A stretch of 64,000 nt of DNA, from assembly GCA_021292165.1 (NCBI GenBank), contig CM037877.1, positions 110,940,789 to 111,004,788 of the forward strand. Reading direction: 5' to 3'. The position numbers were made by a program, and so were the translations under genes. The notes under the pieces are model-generated. The model was not told where the DNA came from. It worked only from the letters and a program-made list of their open reading frames with translations, and ran no database searches. Numbering within the stretch: position 1 is the first letter of the stretch; every line of letters starts with the position of its first letter. Shown piece by piece: positions 11,804-25,100 of the stretch. This DNA is from Shinisaurus crocodilurus (taxonomy: Eukaryota; Chordata; Lepidosauria; Squamata; Shinisauridae).

Positions 11804-13083
11804 CTATGGAAAGAAAGGAATGACAAAAATATTGGGCTGAACATTAGGTTTGCTTTACCATGGTGTGTAGATTGGGCTGAGCCAACCCTTTCCCCAAAAG
11901 GGGCTGTAGGTCCAACCAGATCTTTGGCTTAAGAGTGCTGAGGACAAATGGTAAAACTCACAAATATTCTCATTTGACAAATTTAGAATTTATATAGCAC
12001 ATTTCAAGAGTTCAAAGCACTTCATATACATTATCCCAGTAATCCTTACAAGCCTTCTTGTACGGTCAGTATTATTATAAATATTGCAGATGGAGAGGCT
12101 GAAGCCAAGAGATAGTAGCTTGCCATTCATAGATGGGATGAGAAGAGAATGGAATTAGAGACTTTCTAAACTACATTCTTAGCCACTACAGCTATACCAA
12201 CACTCTTGACCTCTATCAGTTCTTCAGTGGCACTGGCAAATAATTAAATTGAAGACAGACTCTAAAAGATGTGGCAACCATGGTATTGGGTCCATGACCT
12301 GGTTGCCTCCCTGCATAAGGCAACCAAATGGGTTGTCACTTGCTTTCCAACCACTGCCTATGGATACCTCAAGGGAAAAAATGAAACCATGCCACAGAAC
12401 CCAGCTTTACCCTCATTTCTGCCTTTCCTTTGCACTGCTTGAATGATACTGTGAAGGACTGCCAACCGGTCCTTTACTCAAGACCAGAGATCAAAGGTGC
12501 AAAACTTCCAGCCTTAGCTCTGCCGTCTTGACACTGATTCTCTCAGGGCCTTGCCCTTGTCTATACACTGGATTTAGCACTGAACCACAGAGGAACCACA
12601 CACACACGTGTGGAGTAAAACCAGGGAAGTTTATTTAAGGTAAACAGATTACAATAAAAGGTGGAGAATGAGGGAAGGATAAAAGGTGGGGAGACACTTT
12701 GGTGTACACAGTAGAGCTACAAAATAACAAAGCTAGTGCCTTTACTACATAACTACCCAGGCACTCTCTTTACCTGGGGGCTGGTCCTCATCAGGGCTGC
12801 CTCAGCAAAAGCCCTACCCCACGCTTCTTCACGTGCAGACCACAGTGAAACCCAAAAGCCCCAGCGGCAGTATAGATTCTTCCCCCCCCCCTCCTTTCAG
12901 TAGCCCAGGTGTCTTTAGCCAATCAGGATGAACTTCATCTGGGCCAGGCAGGGAAGGGGTGGCTCTTTGCCACATTTGCATGCAAATAGCTGTGGGGGAG
13001 GGGCCTCAGGAGCCATCAGAGGAACTATGTACATTTTGCATTTCCCAGCCCCCAGCTGGGATTATACTTGTTTACACTTGAGG

Positions 13084-13120
<37 letters not shown>

Positions 13121-16100
13121 GTGCAGGAAACTCTGATGCTTTTTCTCCACAGATACAAAGCAAGAGAACTTATTTTTGAATTATAGAGGCTATGAAAACT
13201 GAAACTTTATTTCTACAATGACTTCCTGATTAGGGTAGGACCGCAGATAAGCCTCATCCCTGATCTGCAGAGAGCAATAGCCTTCTTCTCTGCCCACTTG
13301 CTGCACTTTTTCCACTACTGCCTACTTCCATACAAACCACTCCCCCTGCTGCTTTGAGCACATTTTAAAGCTGGGCGCAGATGCTGAAGGAAAAGCAAGG
13401 TAAGTATACACTCACATGTCACAATTCAGCACTGCTGCTACATCATTTTTAAAAGTTTCCCACCTTAGCTTTGCTATTTTGCTAAATACTCACCCATTTA
13501 CATTTCACCTAAAATTTGCTTTCCCCCATAATCAGAGCCAAACTAGACATGACATGGCAGCCATGTGTATTTATGCACATGCCTGTCCTATTCATATACA
13601 AAGCAGGGGGGAGGGGGGGCAGATCTATTTTTTTAAATGCAAAGGGGCTGCATGGGTGGGGAGGTGCTGTTTGATGTACCTGAGTACCTTTGGCACTGAG
13701 TAGCCCTTAACTTTGTGACAAAGCTCTCTCTCGTTCTCTCTGACCTGGTTTGCACGTAATGAGTAGCCACCATGGGTGAATTTCCCTGTGGGGTTCTCGT
13801 CATAGTGGCAGCCGCCATTTTGAATATTTGGGGCACAGTGAGGGTATGCCATAGCTTCTCGTTACATGTGAACCCAGTGAGGGTGGGTTGCTGGGGTGGT
13901 TGACAAGCCACCCACAACCCTAAAACAGCCCATGGGTTCTGGGTGGCTTGTCAACCACCCTAACAACCCACCCTCACTGGTTTCACAAGTAACGAGAAGC
14001 TCCAGTATGCCTCCACTGCACCCCAAAATATTTAAAATGGCTGTGGCGGCCATGACAACAAAACCTCAGAGGGAAATTCACCTACAGTGGCTTCTCGTTA
14101 CATGTGAACTGGGCCTCTCTCATATAGGCACCCATCCACTTTCATGCACATCATCATGGCCATGAAAGTTCTCTTCAAAAATGAACACTAAGATTCTCAT
14201 AAAGCTGAATTCTGTGCTCTGTTGCTCTGGGCAAAAATCAGTCAGCCATTTTGAGGGGTTTGTGTTTGACAATTATAATGGTATGGCTAGAAAGAAAGAA
14301 AGAAAGAAAGAAAGGGAGAGAGGGAGGCCTGGATATGGAAGCTAGAGAGGGATGAGTCATGTTAAGGAAATATTTTTTTTAAATTCCTCTAGCTGCAAGA
14401 AACCTCACCCACACAATATATTCAGTATTGCGCAGGTCAACCTCAAATTTGCAGCCGATTAATAATCAAAAGGAGATAAAATGTAATATTTAGTTACCGT
14501 ATATGGAACTAAATATGAGTTCAAAATCAAAACTAAAAATGTAGGCCTTTTCACCTTTCAGAATGTTTAGGGCTTTAGTGAATTAATGAAGGCAAAGAGC
14601 CACTAGCCAAAATCCTTCTGAGGAACAACTCCCTGTGTCATCTTGTTTGCCCAACAGAACCACTAAGTCATGCCTGTCTCAGTTGACCAGGATGAGACAA
14701 GTTTCAATTTTATCTCAAAATTCTAAAATGACAACTGCTTTCTTCTTCCAAGTGTAACATCTATATTCTTACCAAGTCATTGCTACCATTTGTTATGATT
14801 GCAGACTGCTATTTATTTTAATGATTAAATACATTTCTCCATTTGACTTAGCATAATCCTTTTTCTTATTCATTTGCTACTTGCCAATTCCTGTAAATCA
14901 TCATTTTGTTGACTTTGTTCTAAGAAATAACCTTCCGCTCATCATCACTGTGATAGGTATGCTTCAAAATGTCAGTATTTTTCGGTAAACTCTTAATGTG
15001 ATTCTGGTGGCTTGATTTTGAGTAAGTTTTTGAGGAAACTGGGCTGACTAGGTGTTTGTGGAAACATATTTAAAGAGGGGAGGTTTTCAGGGGCCAAGTT
15101 CCCAAAGTCAGCCTTCCCCAACCTGGTGCCCTCCAGATGCGTTGGGTGACAACTCCCCAGCCAGCAGATGCCCACCCTGAAGAGCTGAAGATTGTAAAAT
15201 GAACCACATACTCACAACTATTAAGAAACCACTAGTAATCAAAGGAAGCTTCTGAACCAAAAACCCCTCAAGTTTGAAAGTCACCCCTGTTCAGAAAAAC
15301 ATACTACAAACTCAAGCAGCATTTTAAGCTCTGCTGATAGCCAGCCATATTTTGTGAGCTTATGTCTACTTACCATATTGTACCAGGCACTGACAATGTA
15401 TTTCTCTTCCATTTCTCTTTGACTCTTCGTTTTTTCATATTCTTTCTAATTAAGAAAACCATATCAAGTGCCTTTGATTATTTGACTTGCACACTATAGG
15501 TTCTTATGCAGCTTTGCATGTTTAAGTGTATAACATTTACTTTCACTTCTTTGTGGGAATGTGGGCTGGAGAGTACAAACACCTGGCCCCCAACTTGGTT
15601 ACAGTCAAGGTGAAGAACATTTTAATTAGTACCACATGGTATATGGTTGCCTGTTTTTACCTTAAGGCTGCTACTTCAAAGTAGGGGCTTGGGATGAAAA
15701 GCTTAACCCAAAAGTAGACCATCAAGAGCACAATCTCTATTAGATTTCATAGGTTTCATAGATTATAGAGTTGGAAGGAGCCTACAAGGCTATCGAGTCC
15801 AACCCCCTGCACAATGCAGGAAACTAGAGGAGGGGTCTCCCATCCAAGTAATAACCAGGCCTGACCCTGCTTAGCTTTCCACACTCAAACAAGCTGAGCC
15901 AGCGTAAGCCACAGGCCTGTATATATAACTATCAATAAGGCTGCAATCCTATGCACACTTACCTGAGAGTAAGCCCCATTTAAAAATCAGTGGGACTTAT
16001 TTCTGAGCAAACATGCAAAGGATTGCACTGCAAATTACCTCTAAGGAATGGAACATCCTTTCACGTTCTTGCAGTTGATTCTTCAGTGCCTGAATTTCAG

Positions 16101-19100
16101 GTGCCGAGCCCTGGTTCTGTTTGGGATCTAAAGTACGGATAACCTGTAAGGGGCAAGAACCACACACTGACTATACAACGAGGAATACTGGAAGCTGCCT
16201 TATACCAAGTCCATCTAGCCCAATACTGCCTACTCTGCTTTTTCTTAAGCAGAAAAGGGTCTTTCCCAGCCCTGACACCTGAAGTTATTTTAAGTCGTTG
16301 ATGGCAAAGTTTGATGGCAAAGGTGATGCAAAAGATACATTCTACCACTAAGCTATGGCATTCTTAACAAGATATTTAGAACAGCTAACGTTTGTGGAAA
16401 CCTACAACATATCCAGAAATATATTAATTTCAGCTGGAATTGTGCATGAGCATGTATGGATTTGCAACCTTAAACATTCTCCCATGGTGTGCAACTAGTT
16501 TCATTTTATTAAAAGGACTAACTTTAGATGCCCAGGGAAAACTGCAGAGAGCAACTCTCCAGATGTAGAGAGAAAATGAGAGAATAAGTTAGCCAGTGAA
16601 GTATGTGAACTTGAACATCTTTTTCAAGGAAAGGAACATTAGAACTGCTAGCCTTCCCTTCTTTGTCCCCAGCATTGATTAGTTAGAGGTAACTCCCTCC
16701 ATTACTGAGGCAGTTTAACACGGTCTGTTTATATGGTTCTCCCGTTAGCCAGCACATCAGGAATGGGCTTTATTTTATTACATTTATATACTGCCTTTCC
16801 TCCAAGGAGCTCAAGGAGGCATATGTGGTTCTTCACTGAGCCACATTTTATCCTCTCAACAACTCTGTGAGGTAGGTTAGGCTGAGAGATGGTGACTGGC
16901 CCAAAGTCACTCACAGCACAATCTTATGCATGTCTTCTCAGAAGTAAGTCCTATGAAGTTCAATGGGACTTACTCCCAGGTAAGTGTGTAAGTGAGGATA
17001 GCAGCCTCAGTGAACTTCATGGCTCAATGGGGATTTGAGCCTCGGTCTCCCAAATCTTAGGTCCAGCACACTAACCATTACACCACACTGGGCTTAGGCT
17101 TACATGGTTTCATATTGTACCCCATTTATCCTCTCCCTTGCCCTTGCTCACCACACATGTAAGTGAAGGCCCCAAACCCGGAGATTCCACACTTGTTTTA
17201 ACACAAGTTCTCCCTTGGGTCTGCATATTGAAACTGCTAGCTTAGCAGATTCAGTATTGAAGGTCATGGAATATCCCAGGTCGAAATGTTCATGATTCCA
17301 TGGTTCAAATGTTCACTTCTTAATGAGGCAAGAGGAGGGGAAAGTGTGCAAGCCCAATGCCTACTCCTGATCTCACCACATTAGAGATGTGAAGGCCTGG
17401 GGGGGAAATAGAAAAATTCACGCAAAAAACTTCCCCCCCCCTGAAAAATTAGGGGGGAAAACAGTTCTTTTCAGAAAAAAAGTGATCCCCCCCCCCATTT
17501 TTCCATCCCCCCCCCCCAAGCCTTCACATCCCTACACCACATATCAGAGGTAACAAAGGGAACAAAACATGCAAAGAGCCCCACTGAAAGGTGCAGTCCA
17601 AACACAAACTATTTGCTACTCCACATTCTCTTAATATTACTTGATTAATTTGTAAGGTTGCAGAGGGAGGACAACTCTCAGCCCTAACATAATGAAGAGC
17701 ACAAGGTAACTTACACTTTTAGCCTTTTCCAAGTATTTTTTGTATCGTTCCTCCATCAGCTTCATTTCTTCTTCTTTTTTACGTAAAGCTTCTTGCAATT
17801 CTTCTATTTTGAGTGCTTTGTTAGAGGAAGATTCCACATTTCAGAATATTGCCAACACATAGGAGGTGTATTTGAGATGTTAGGTTTATTTAGTGGCCTA
17901 TCAAGACTATTTTCTGGAGGAAATTCAACATTTTAACAGTGGGAGAGAGTTTCTGGCTTGCAAACACCTTTTCCAAAGCATTCCTATTGTGCATAATCAT
18001 AGCGCTCAAGCTAGGCTGAACTATATTTATATGTACACAAGACCTCACTGATCCCATTGGTTAGTCCTCAATATCATAAAATATGGGGTTTCTCCTTGTA
18101 GATCACTATGCCCCGTAAGTGTCGTTTTGTAAACGACCCTAGTAACTACGAATTGAATGGCATTATAAAAAACAAATGTTTGCGCCATAACCAAAAGGAA
18201 CTCTTAAGAATTGGGTGAAACCCCACTCCATAAAGATCAGTGGGAGCTTTGCCATTGATTTCACAGGAATATAGGAAGCTGCCTTATACTTGGTTGGACC
18301 ACTGGTCCATCTAGCCCTGTATTGCTGACACTTGACTGGCAGTGGCTCTCCTCAGTTTCAGGCAGGATTCTTTTCTAGCCCTACCTGGAGATACTGGGAG
18401 GGGGGGGGGGTTGAAGCTGGAACGTTCTGCAGACAAAGCAGGTGCTCTACCACTGAGCTACAGCCCCTCCCATTTCAATAAGAAGTGGCTGGCAACCACT
18501 ATTATTATTCACACCCATTATACATGGTGGCCGCAAACACCTGTTTTGAGTAGTTGTATGCAAATGTGTTTGTTTTTAGTTGATTGTTGTACACCGCCCA
18601 GAGAGCTTCAGCTATTGGGCGGTATAGAAAATGAATGAATGAATAAATAAATAAATAAATAAATAAATAAATTTAGCGCGCTGCCAAAATGGATTAGACA
18701 TCCAAAGCCACATTTGCAGTGACCACGCAGTGTTTAGAGCTCTGCTCCAAGGATTTCTTCAGAACTTCAGATTTTTCCAGCTAGCTACATTATTTACAGA
18801 TAGCTTGTCCCCACATAATGAGAAATGGTGGCAAGAAGGAGGTTAATTGTGGCAGAATATTCCACTTCTGCTGCCTAGGAGTGAATGACAGTAAAAATGT
18901 ATGATATTTTTCTCATTTGGGTAACACAGCAACTGACAAGATTTTATCTCATTTCAAGAGGAATAGTCAGATGCTACATAGTAATCAAACCAAATGCTGA
19001 GTCCTACATAACAGCTGTGTTTAAGATGTTCATCCACTTTTTTTGAAAGAAATACATATTTTTAGGATTAGTACAATAAAAAATCAGCTGCAATTATATT

Positions 19101-22100
19101 TTATAATCTGAGATAGAAAACTACTCACAACTATTGTTATATCGAGGTTCTAAATCTTCAATGATCGCTCGTTTCTTCTGAAGCTCATTATTAGCTTCAT
19201 GCAGCTTTTCACTGTAAACAAAAAAATGGTTTAAATCCATAGCATGAACTGTTGCTTCACTACTCTTCACTGGTTCAAAATAAAGAGGGGAAGAAATTAT
19301 GATTGTACAATTCTGGCAGACTTGAGCAATACCAATAGAAGCAAATTTTTCCAACACTTCATGACACAGAACAGCTTTTTAAAAAAACTTAACAGGGCAA
19401 TCATAACCCACAGATCCAGTGGCTGGTGGGGTTAGGATGGGACAGACAAGCAGAGAGGAGCTCCACTAGCAGGGGGGCCAAGGCAGCCCCGAGGGCCTAG
19501 TTACGTCCACAGAGAGCTTTGTGGGCACAAATCTACCACTGAAGCAGTGGTGGGTTTGGGGGGTGGGATGGGGGTGGTTTTGGATCTGACGGATCCAAAG
19601 CCCCTCCATCTCCTGATGGGCCCCAGGATCAGACCACCCAATCATACCAACTAATTTCCCCCCTCCATTTGTTTCGGGGTGGTGGTGGAAATTAATGTTT
19701 GTTTTTTTGCCGGGCTAAAAAGCCAGGTAAAGTCACCCCCTCCCTCCTGCCCTGGCCAGTGTGAACAGGCAGGGCTTTGGAAGGGATAGATGAGCTGCCA
19801 TTTTGTTCCCCTTAGGATGATTCTCTTAGAAAGGTACTGCTGGTTACCCAGTAGCAGAACACTAGTATTGCTTGCACTTACTTCTGATCAAAAGGGAATT
19901 CTCATTTTAAAACAATGATCTAAACACTATCAAATTATTAAAAATATAGATTATATCTGATCCCTATTGGTGAAAAATCATTAAGCTAAGCACTCAATCC
20001 AAAGATATCTACCAGGAAATAAGAGTTGCAGAACTAATGGGACTAATTATTGTATTTTATTCTTTTGTATTGCATCTTATCCGTTTAATCTTATTGAGTG
20101 GAATAATACAACATACAAACAAAAACAAACTTTTCAGTAAAAATGTATAGGACTGGGGTAGAAGAATGGCTTCTAAATGCTCGAATTAGTTTTAGATATA
20201 TTCAGTATATTAAGCAACTTCAGTTGGTTTACTCTGAATTGTTTTCCATGGGATACAATTTTTTTCGGTAGCATTATTATAAAAACAAAAGGAAAGTTTT
20301 TACTACTTACAGGTGCTCATCAAGCTTCTTTTTCAGAATGACTGACTATAAATGAAAGAAACAAGTTTTATTTGAAGCATTCACAGTAGTATAGAGGGTA
20401 GAATAAAGTTTCACGCAAATGTGTGTAACGAAGCCCCAGTGGCCACTTTTGTGGAGGTGATTTGGAGCAGTGAGGTGATGGGGAAGGGAGAATGGGCTGC
20501 TTAATCCTTTTCCTCCCTGCTGCACCAACACCTCTGCCTCACCCCAAGCTACTTTCTTCCTTTGGTGCTCCAGACATGTCTGGAAGGATAAATATTCATC
20601 TGGAACTCACCTGGTGGAGGGAAGGGAGGAAGAGTTGGGAGCAGAAAAACTGTGGGTAGAAAAAGAGTTAAGCTCCCCACTCTCTGTTCCCCTAACACTG
20701 CCCTAACAGAAGCAGTCACTGGGGTTTGTTGCAGACTTTTTCATAATGATATATTTTAGAGGCAGAACTAAAAAAATTACCCCTTAACAAAACATTCACA
20801 TTTTAAAAACCGGCTATGTGGTTTCCGTATATACTCAAGTATAAGTCGACCCTAATATAAGTCGAGGCCCCTAATTTCACCCCAAAAAACTGGGAAAACT
20901 TATTGCCTCCAGTATAAGTCTAGGGTGGGAAATGTACGAGGGGAGACTCCCGCCGCCACCCCCAGACACCCCCTGCCACCGTACCTGCACCCGCCGCCGC
21001 CGAAGCCCCGCCACTGCCAAAGCTTCGGCAGCGGCGGGTGCAGGTACGGGGGTGGGGGTGGGGTGTCTGGGGGTGGCGGCAGGGGTCCTGGGGGTGGAGG
21101 GGGGTGCCTGGCGGTGCCTTGCGGTGGCAGCGGGGGTCCTGGGAGGGCGCTGACCCAAGTATAAGTCGAGGGGGCATTTTTCAGCACAAAAAATGTGCTG
21201 AAAAACTCGACTTATACTTGAGTATATACGATATATTCTTTAATTTTTTCCCCAAACAATATATAAAATACAAATACAAAACATACATTAAAGAAAAGGA
21301 AAAAAATTAATAACATATAAACTACAAAATACATAAACATCCAATTCTGTTTATATTCTTAACAACTTCAAGAATTTCATTTTAAGTCTATCTCACACAG
21401 CAGACTCTAAGCAAGGCTCTACAAGTACCAACCAAACTATCCACCTCTGTTTACTCACCCACCTGGCAGGACAAAGGGAGTAGGCGACCTGGGCTCCTCC
21501 AGATGTTTTAGACTACAAGCCCCATCATCACTGCCCATGCTACCTAGGACGGAGGGGAGATGCATCTGGGGCAGTATCCAACGTTGCCCAAGCACCAGTG
21601 GGACCCACCACTTGAACAACAGGGATTAAGCACTTCGGACTGGAACCAGAAATGAGTGGAAACGCTCATTTCTGGAATGGGGCAGGCCAGTGGAGCTCAC
21701 GTAACAGAGCTCTGCTGACCTGTCCTGATCCAGAAATGAGCATTTCTGCTCATTTGGGGGCTTGCTTGATGAAGTGCTGAGTCCCGCTTGTTCAACAGAA
21801 TTGCCAGGAGCACAGCGGCCCCATTGGATACTACCCTTGGAGAGCACCAGGTTGCTTAGTCCTATGCTGTCAGAAGGTTAAACAGTTCTCTTCCAGCTGG
21901 AAGCATGGCCGTTGTTGTAACCTTACAACACCATGAGGCAAGGAAAGGGCTCTTCATGGCAGCTGCTTCCAATGCAGAGATGTTTTGGTTCCCATAGGGC
22001 CTGATTTAGAGCCTACTGCATGAACCAGACCATAATTGCACGGGACCAGGCTATGTAACATACTGGAGATGAAGCTGCTGTGCTCTGTCAACCATTTTGT

Positions 22101-25100
22101 CAATTGTCATATAGCTACTACCATCGATGACTTAAAAGAATCAGATAGAACTAGGAGGTAATTGCTGCCACAATAGTCAAGAACGTAGTCTGCATATACA
22201 TAGAATATAGTTCTATTCAGATAAGCCTCCCAACACTTACAGTCTATGCACAGTGGGAGGTGCAGGATCACAGAGTTGCACTGACTTGACCAAGCATGGA
22301 CATTTTTGTTTTCCTAATTTGTATCTATGTGTAAGACATGCATTTACTAAAACCACTTCCAAATTCTTTGAACACTTGTGTCCAAGCTGCTTCACACATT
22401 ACAAAATTCCAAGAGTGTTGTATGTGAAATAAACATGTACATTGCCATATGCAATGTTCACACACAAGGACCACCACTGCCCTCCCTCACAATGTGAACC
22501 CACACAGAGAAAAACCTGCACATATGACTGAGTCATACATGGCTATCTGTACATTGATTTCATGCCAATTCCTATACATAACTGCATTTTTAAAGGAATT
22601 TTATAACATATTAACTCATCTCGACTTGCAAATAAACATGGGTTGAAAGCCCATGTCATGATTTTTATCACCACAGTAATAACTTGTGAGACTACTCCAT
22701 AGAATGAAAGTTCTAATGTGGAGTGCAGCTGTCACAAATAATTTTATGAAAATAGAAGGCTCCAATGGCATTAACTACAGGCTATTGATTAAAATGATAC
22801 TAATTAAAATGGTGTTTGTTTGCAATCCTTGCAAGTTACTGCACCTGCTTCTAAGGGAGCATGCAACAAACTTGCCTGAAACACTGCCGCAATGACAATA
22901 TGCAGAAAAATATTTGGCACGTGTGCGTCCCCAAGCTTTTGGGAAGCAACACGTGAACAGCACATAGCACACAGAAAATGTAACATGGATAAGAACAAAA
23001 ACTTTATCCATTTAAAACTTTTCTGAAAAATGATTCAGAGCAGGGTGAAATAAATAGGAAGCCATACTCACAATAGCCTTGAGCAGAAACCCATGCCAAG
23101 AGACAGAGGTGACAGATTAGTACGAAGCAAATGGCAGCCAACAGGAGAAACTATTTAGTATCTTTCTGAAGAAAACACATTTAAAGCAAGGCATTCTCAC
23201 AAAGCATGCACATTTTCTTCTCTTTCTGTGCTTTCTAGAGTTTCTTCGTCCTGTCTCATCCTCTAGAGAGCTCTGAAAAGCTATCACAAATGCGTTTCAA
23301 GTATATGAGTGTTCTCACCAAAAAGGACAGGTTGCTTACCTGTAACTGTGGTTCTTCGAGTGGTCATCTGCGCAGTCACATATATGGGCTCTGCGCGTGC
23401 GTGGAGGCCGCTTCGGGAAGGTTCTATAGCTGAGGTAAATTTTGGGCGGGAACCCCTCCCCCCTGCGTCTCCCTTGCGTGGGTTCCCACCCTCTCCCTCA
23501 GTTCCCCTGAGACCGCCATCGCGATCCCAGTACCAAGGGAGAACATAGGAAGAGGTTTCTCCAAATTCCTAATACCAATACCGAAAGTCCAATTCGATGG
23601 TGTTACACGGTACCGATCATAGTGAGCCCAAGAGCCCCGGTTCAGTACACCATCGAACTCGACAGTGACACCGTAGCGGGGATGGATGGGCGGGTTGTGT
23701 GACTGCACAGATGACCACTCGAAGAACCACAGTTACAGGTAAGCAACCTGTCCTTCTTCTTCGTGGTCTCTGTGCATCACACATATGGGCAGAGTAGCAA
23801 GCTGACTTACCGGTGGAGGGTCGGTGTCGTCATCACTGTAGGACCGAGGAAAGGACAGCTCTGCCAAAAGCATTGTCCCTCCGGGATCGAACATCGACTT
23901 GGTAGTGTGATACGAACGTCGAAGGCGTGGACCATGTAGCCGCCTTGCAGACATCCGTCAACGAGACTCCTCTCGCGAAAGCCGTCGAGGCTAATACGGC
24001 TCTGGTAGAATGAGCTCGTACCGAGTTCGGCAACTGCTGTCGTTTGAGCTCGTATGCTAGCTCGATACAACCTACAATCCATGAAGATAGACGTTGGGTC
24101 GAGACTGGCAGGCCTTTGGAGCGTCCACCGTAACAAATAAAGAGACGGGAAGATCTCCTAATGGACTCAGTGCGGGACTTGTAGAACAATAGAGCCCTTC
24201 GCACGTCCAGCATGTGGAGCTGATGCTCCAATGGAGTCGACGGACCTTGAAAGAATGCCGGCAATATAATGTCTTGATTTAGATTAAAGGAGGATACGAC
24301 CTTAGGAAGGAAGGCCAAATCTGGGCGCAACACCGCCTTTTCCTTGTGGAAACTGAGGTACGGCGGATCGACCCTTAGAGCCACCAGCTCTGATGCTCTC
24401 CGAGCAGAGGTGATTGCGACAAGAAATACGGTCTTAAAAGTTACCAAGCGGAGATCCGTTGTCGCCATTGGCTCGAATGGTTTAGCCATGAGTACCTGTA
24501 GAACCAACTGGAGGTCCCAGACCGGAGTGACTGGTTTAGATGAAGGGGTCATATTCCTTAATCCTCTCATGAAACGCTTGACTAGCGGGTTCGAAAACAA
24601 AGTGGATCCATCTTGACCATTATGATAAGCTGACAGGGCAGCCAAATAGACCTTTAACGAACTTGTCTTAAGCCCCTTGTGATGCAAATGAAGCATGAAT
24701 TGCAGTACTTGATGGATAGAAGCGCTAGAGTAGGGCACTTCGATCCGACCGAGGTAATCACAGAAGGCTTTCCATTTTCTGGCATATGAAGCTCTAGTGG
24801 ATGGTTTCCACGCTTCCTGCAGTACGAGTTTGATCTCCGAAGGGAGAGTGCTCGGTATCAAATTAGCCAGGCCGTGAGTTTCAATATGGACGGATTCAGG
24901 TGTAGTAGCGTGCCTCGAGCTTGAGAGAGTATCGTTGTCGTGTTCGGTAGATAGCAATACTCTCCCTTGGAAAGTTGGAGGAGTGGTGCAAACCAGGCTT
25001 GCCTCGGCCACCACGGAGTCACTAGGATGCAGTTCGTGCCCTTGGACTGGATTTTCGAGACGACCTTGGCCAACAATGGAATCGGTGGGAAAATATAGAA

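Noticed and set aside
18250..18472. tRNA gene
   Set aside because: The 5' half has a good A box, but no anticodon stem or matching acceptor 3' strand follows, and related copies share the non-tRNA body.
20877..21187. Overlapping Pro/Gly-rich open frames on both strands
   Set aside because: They arise from the stop-poor GC-rich palindromic core of a DNA transposon.
23698..23790. Ordinary hairpin or CRISPR-like repeat
   Set aside because: Its halves match two different outer ends of the surrounding element, which is explained by DIRS structure; there is no spacer-repeat periodicity.
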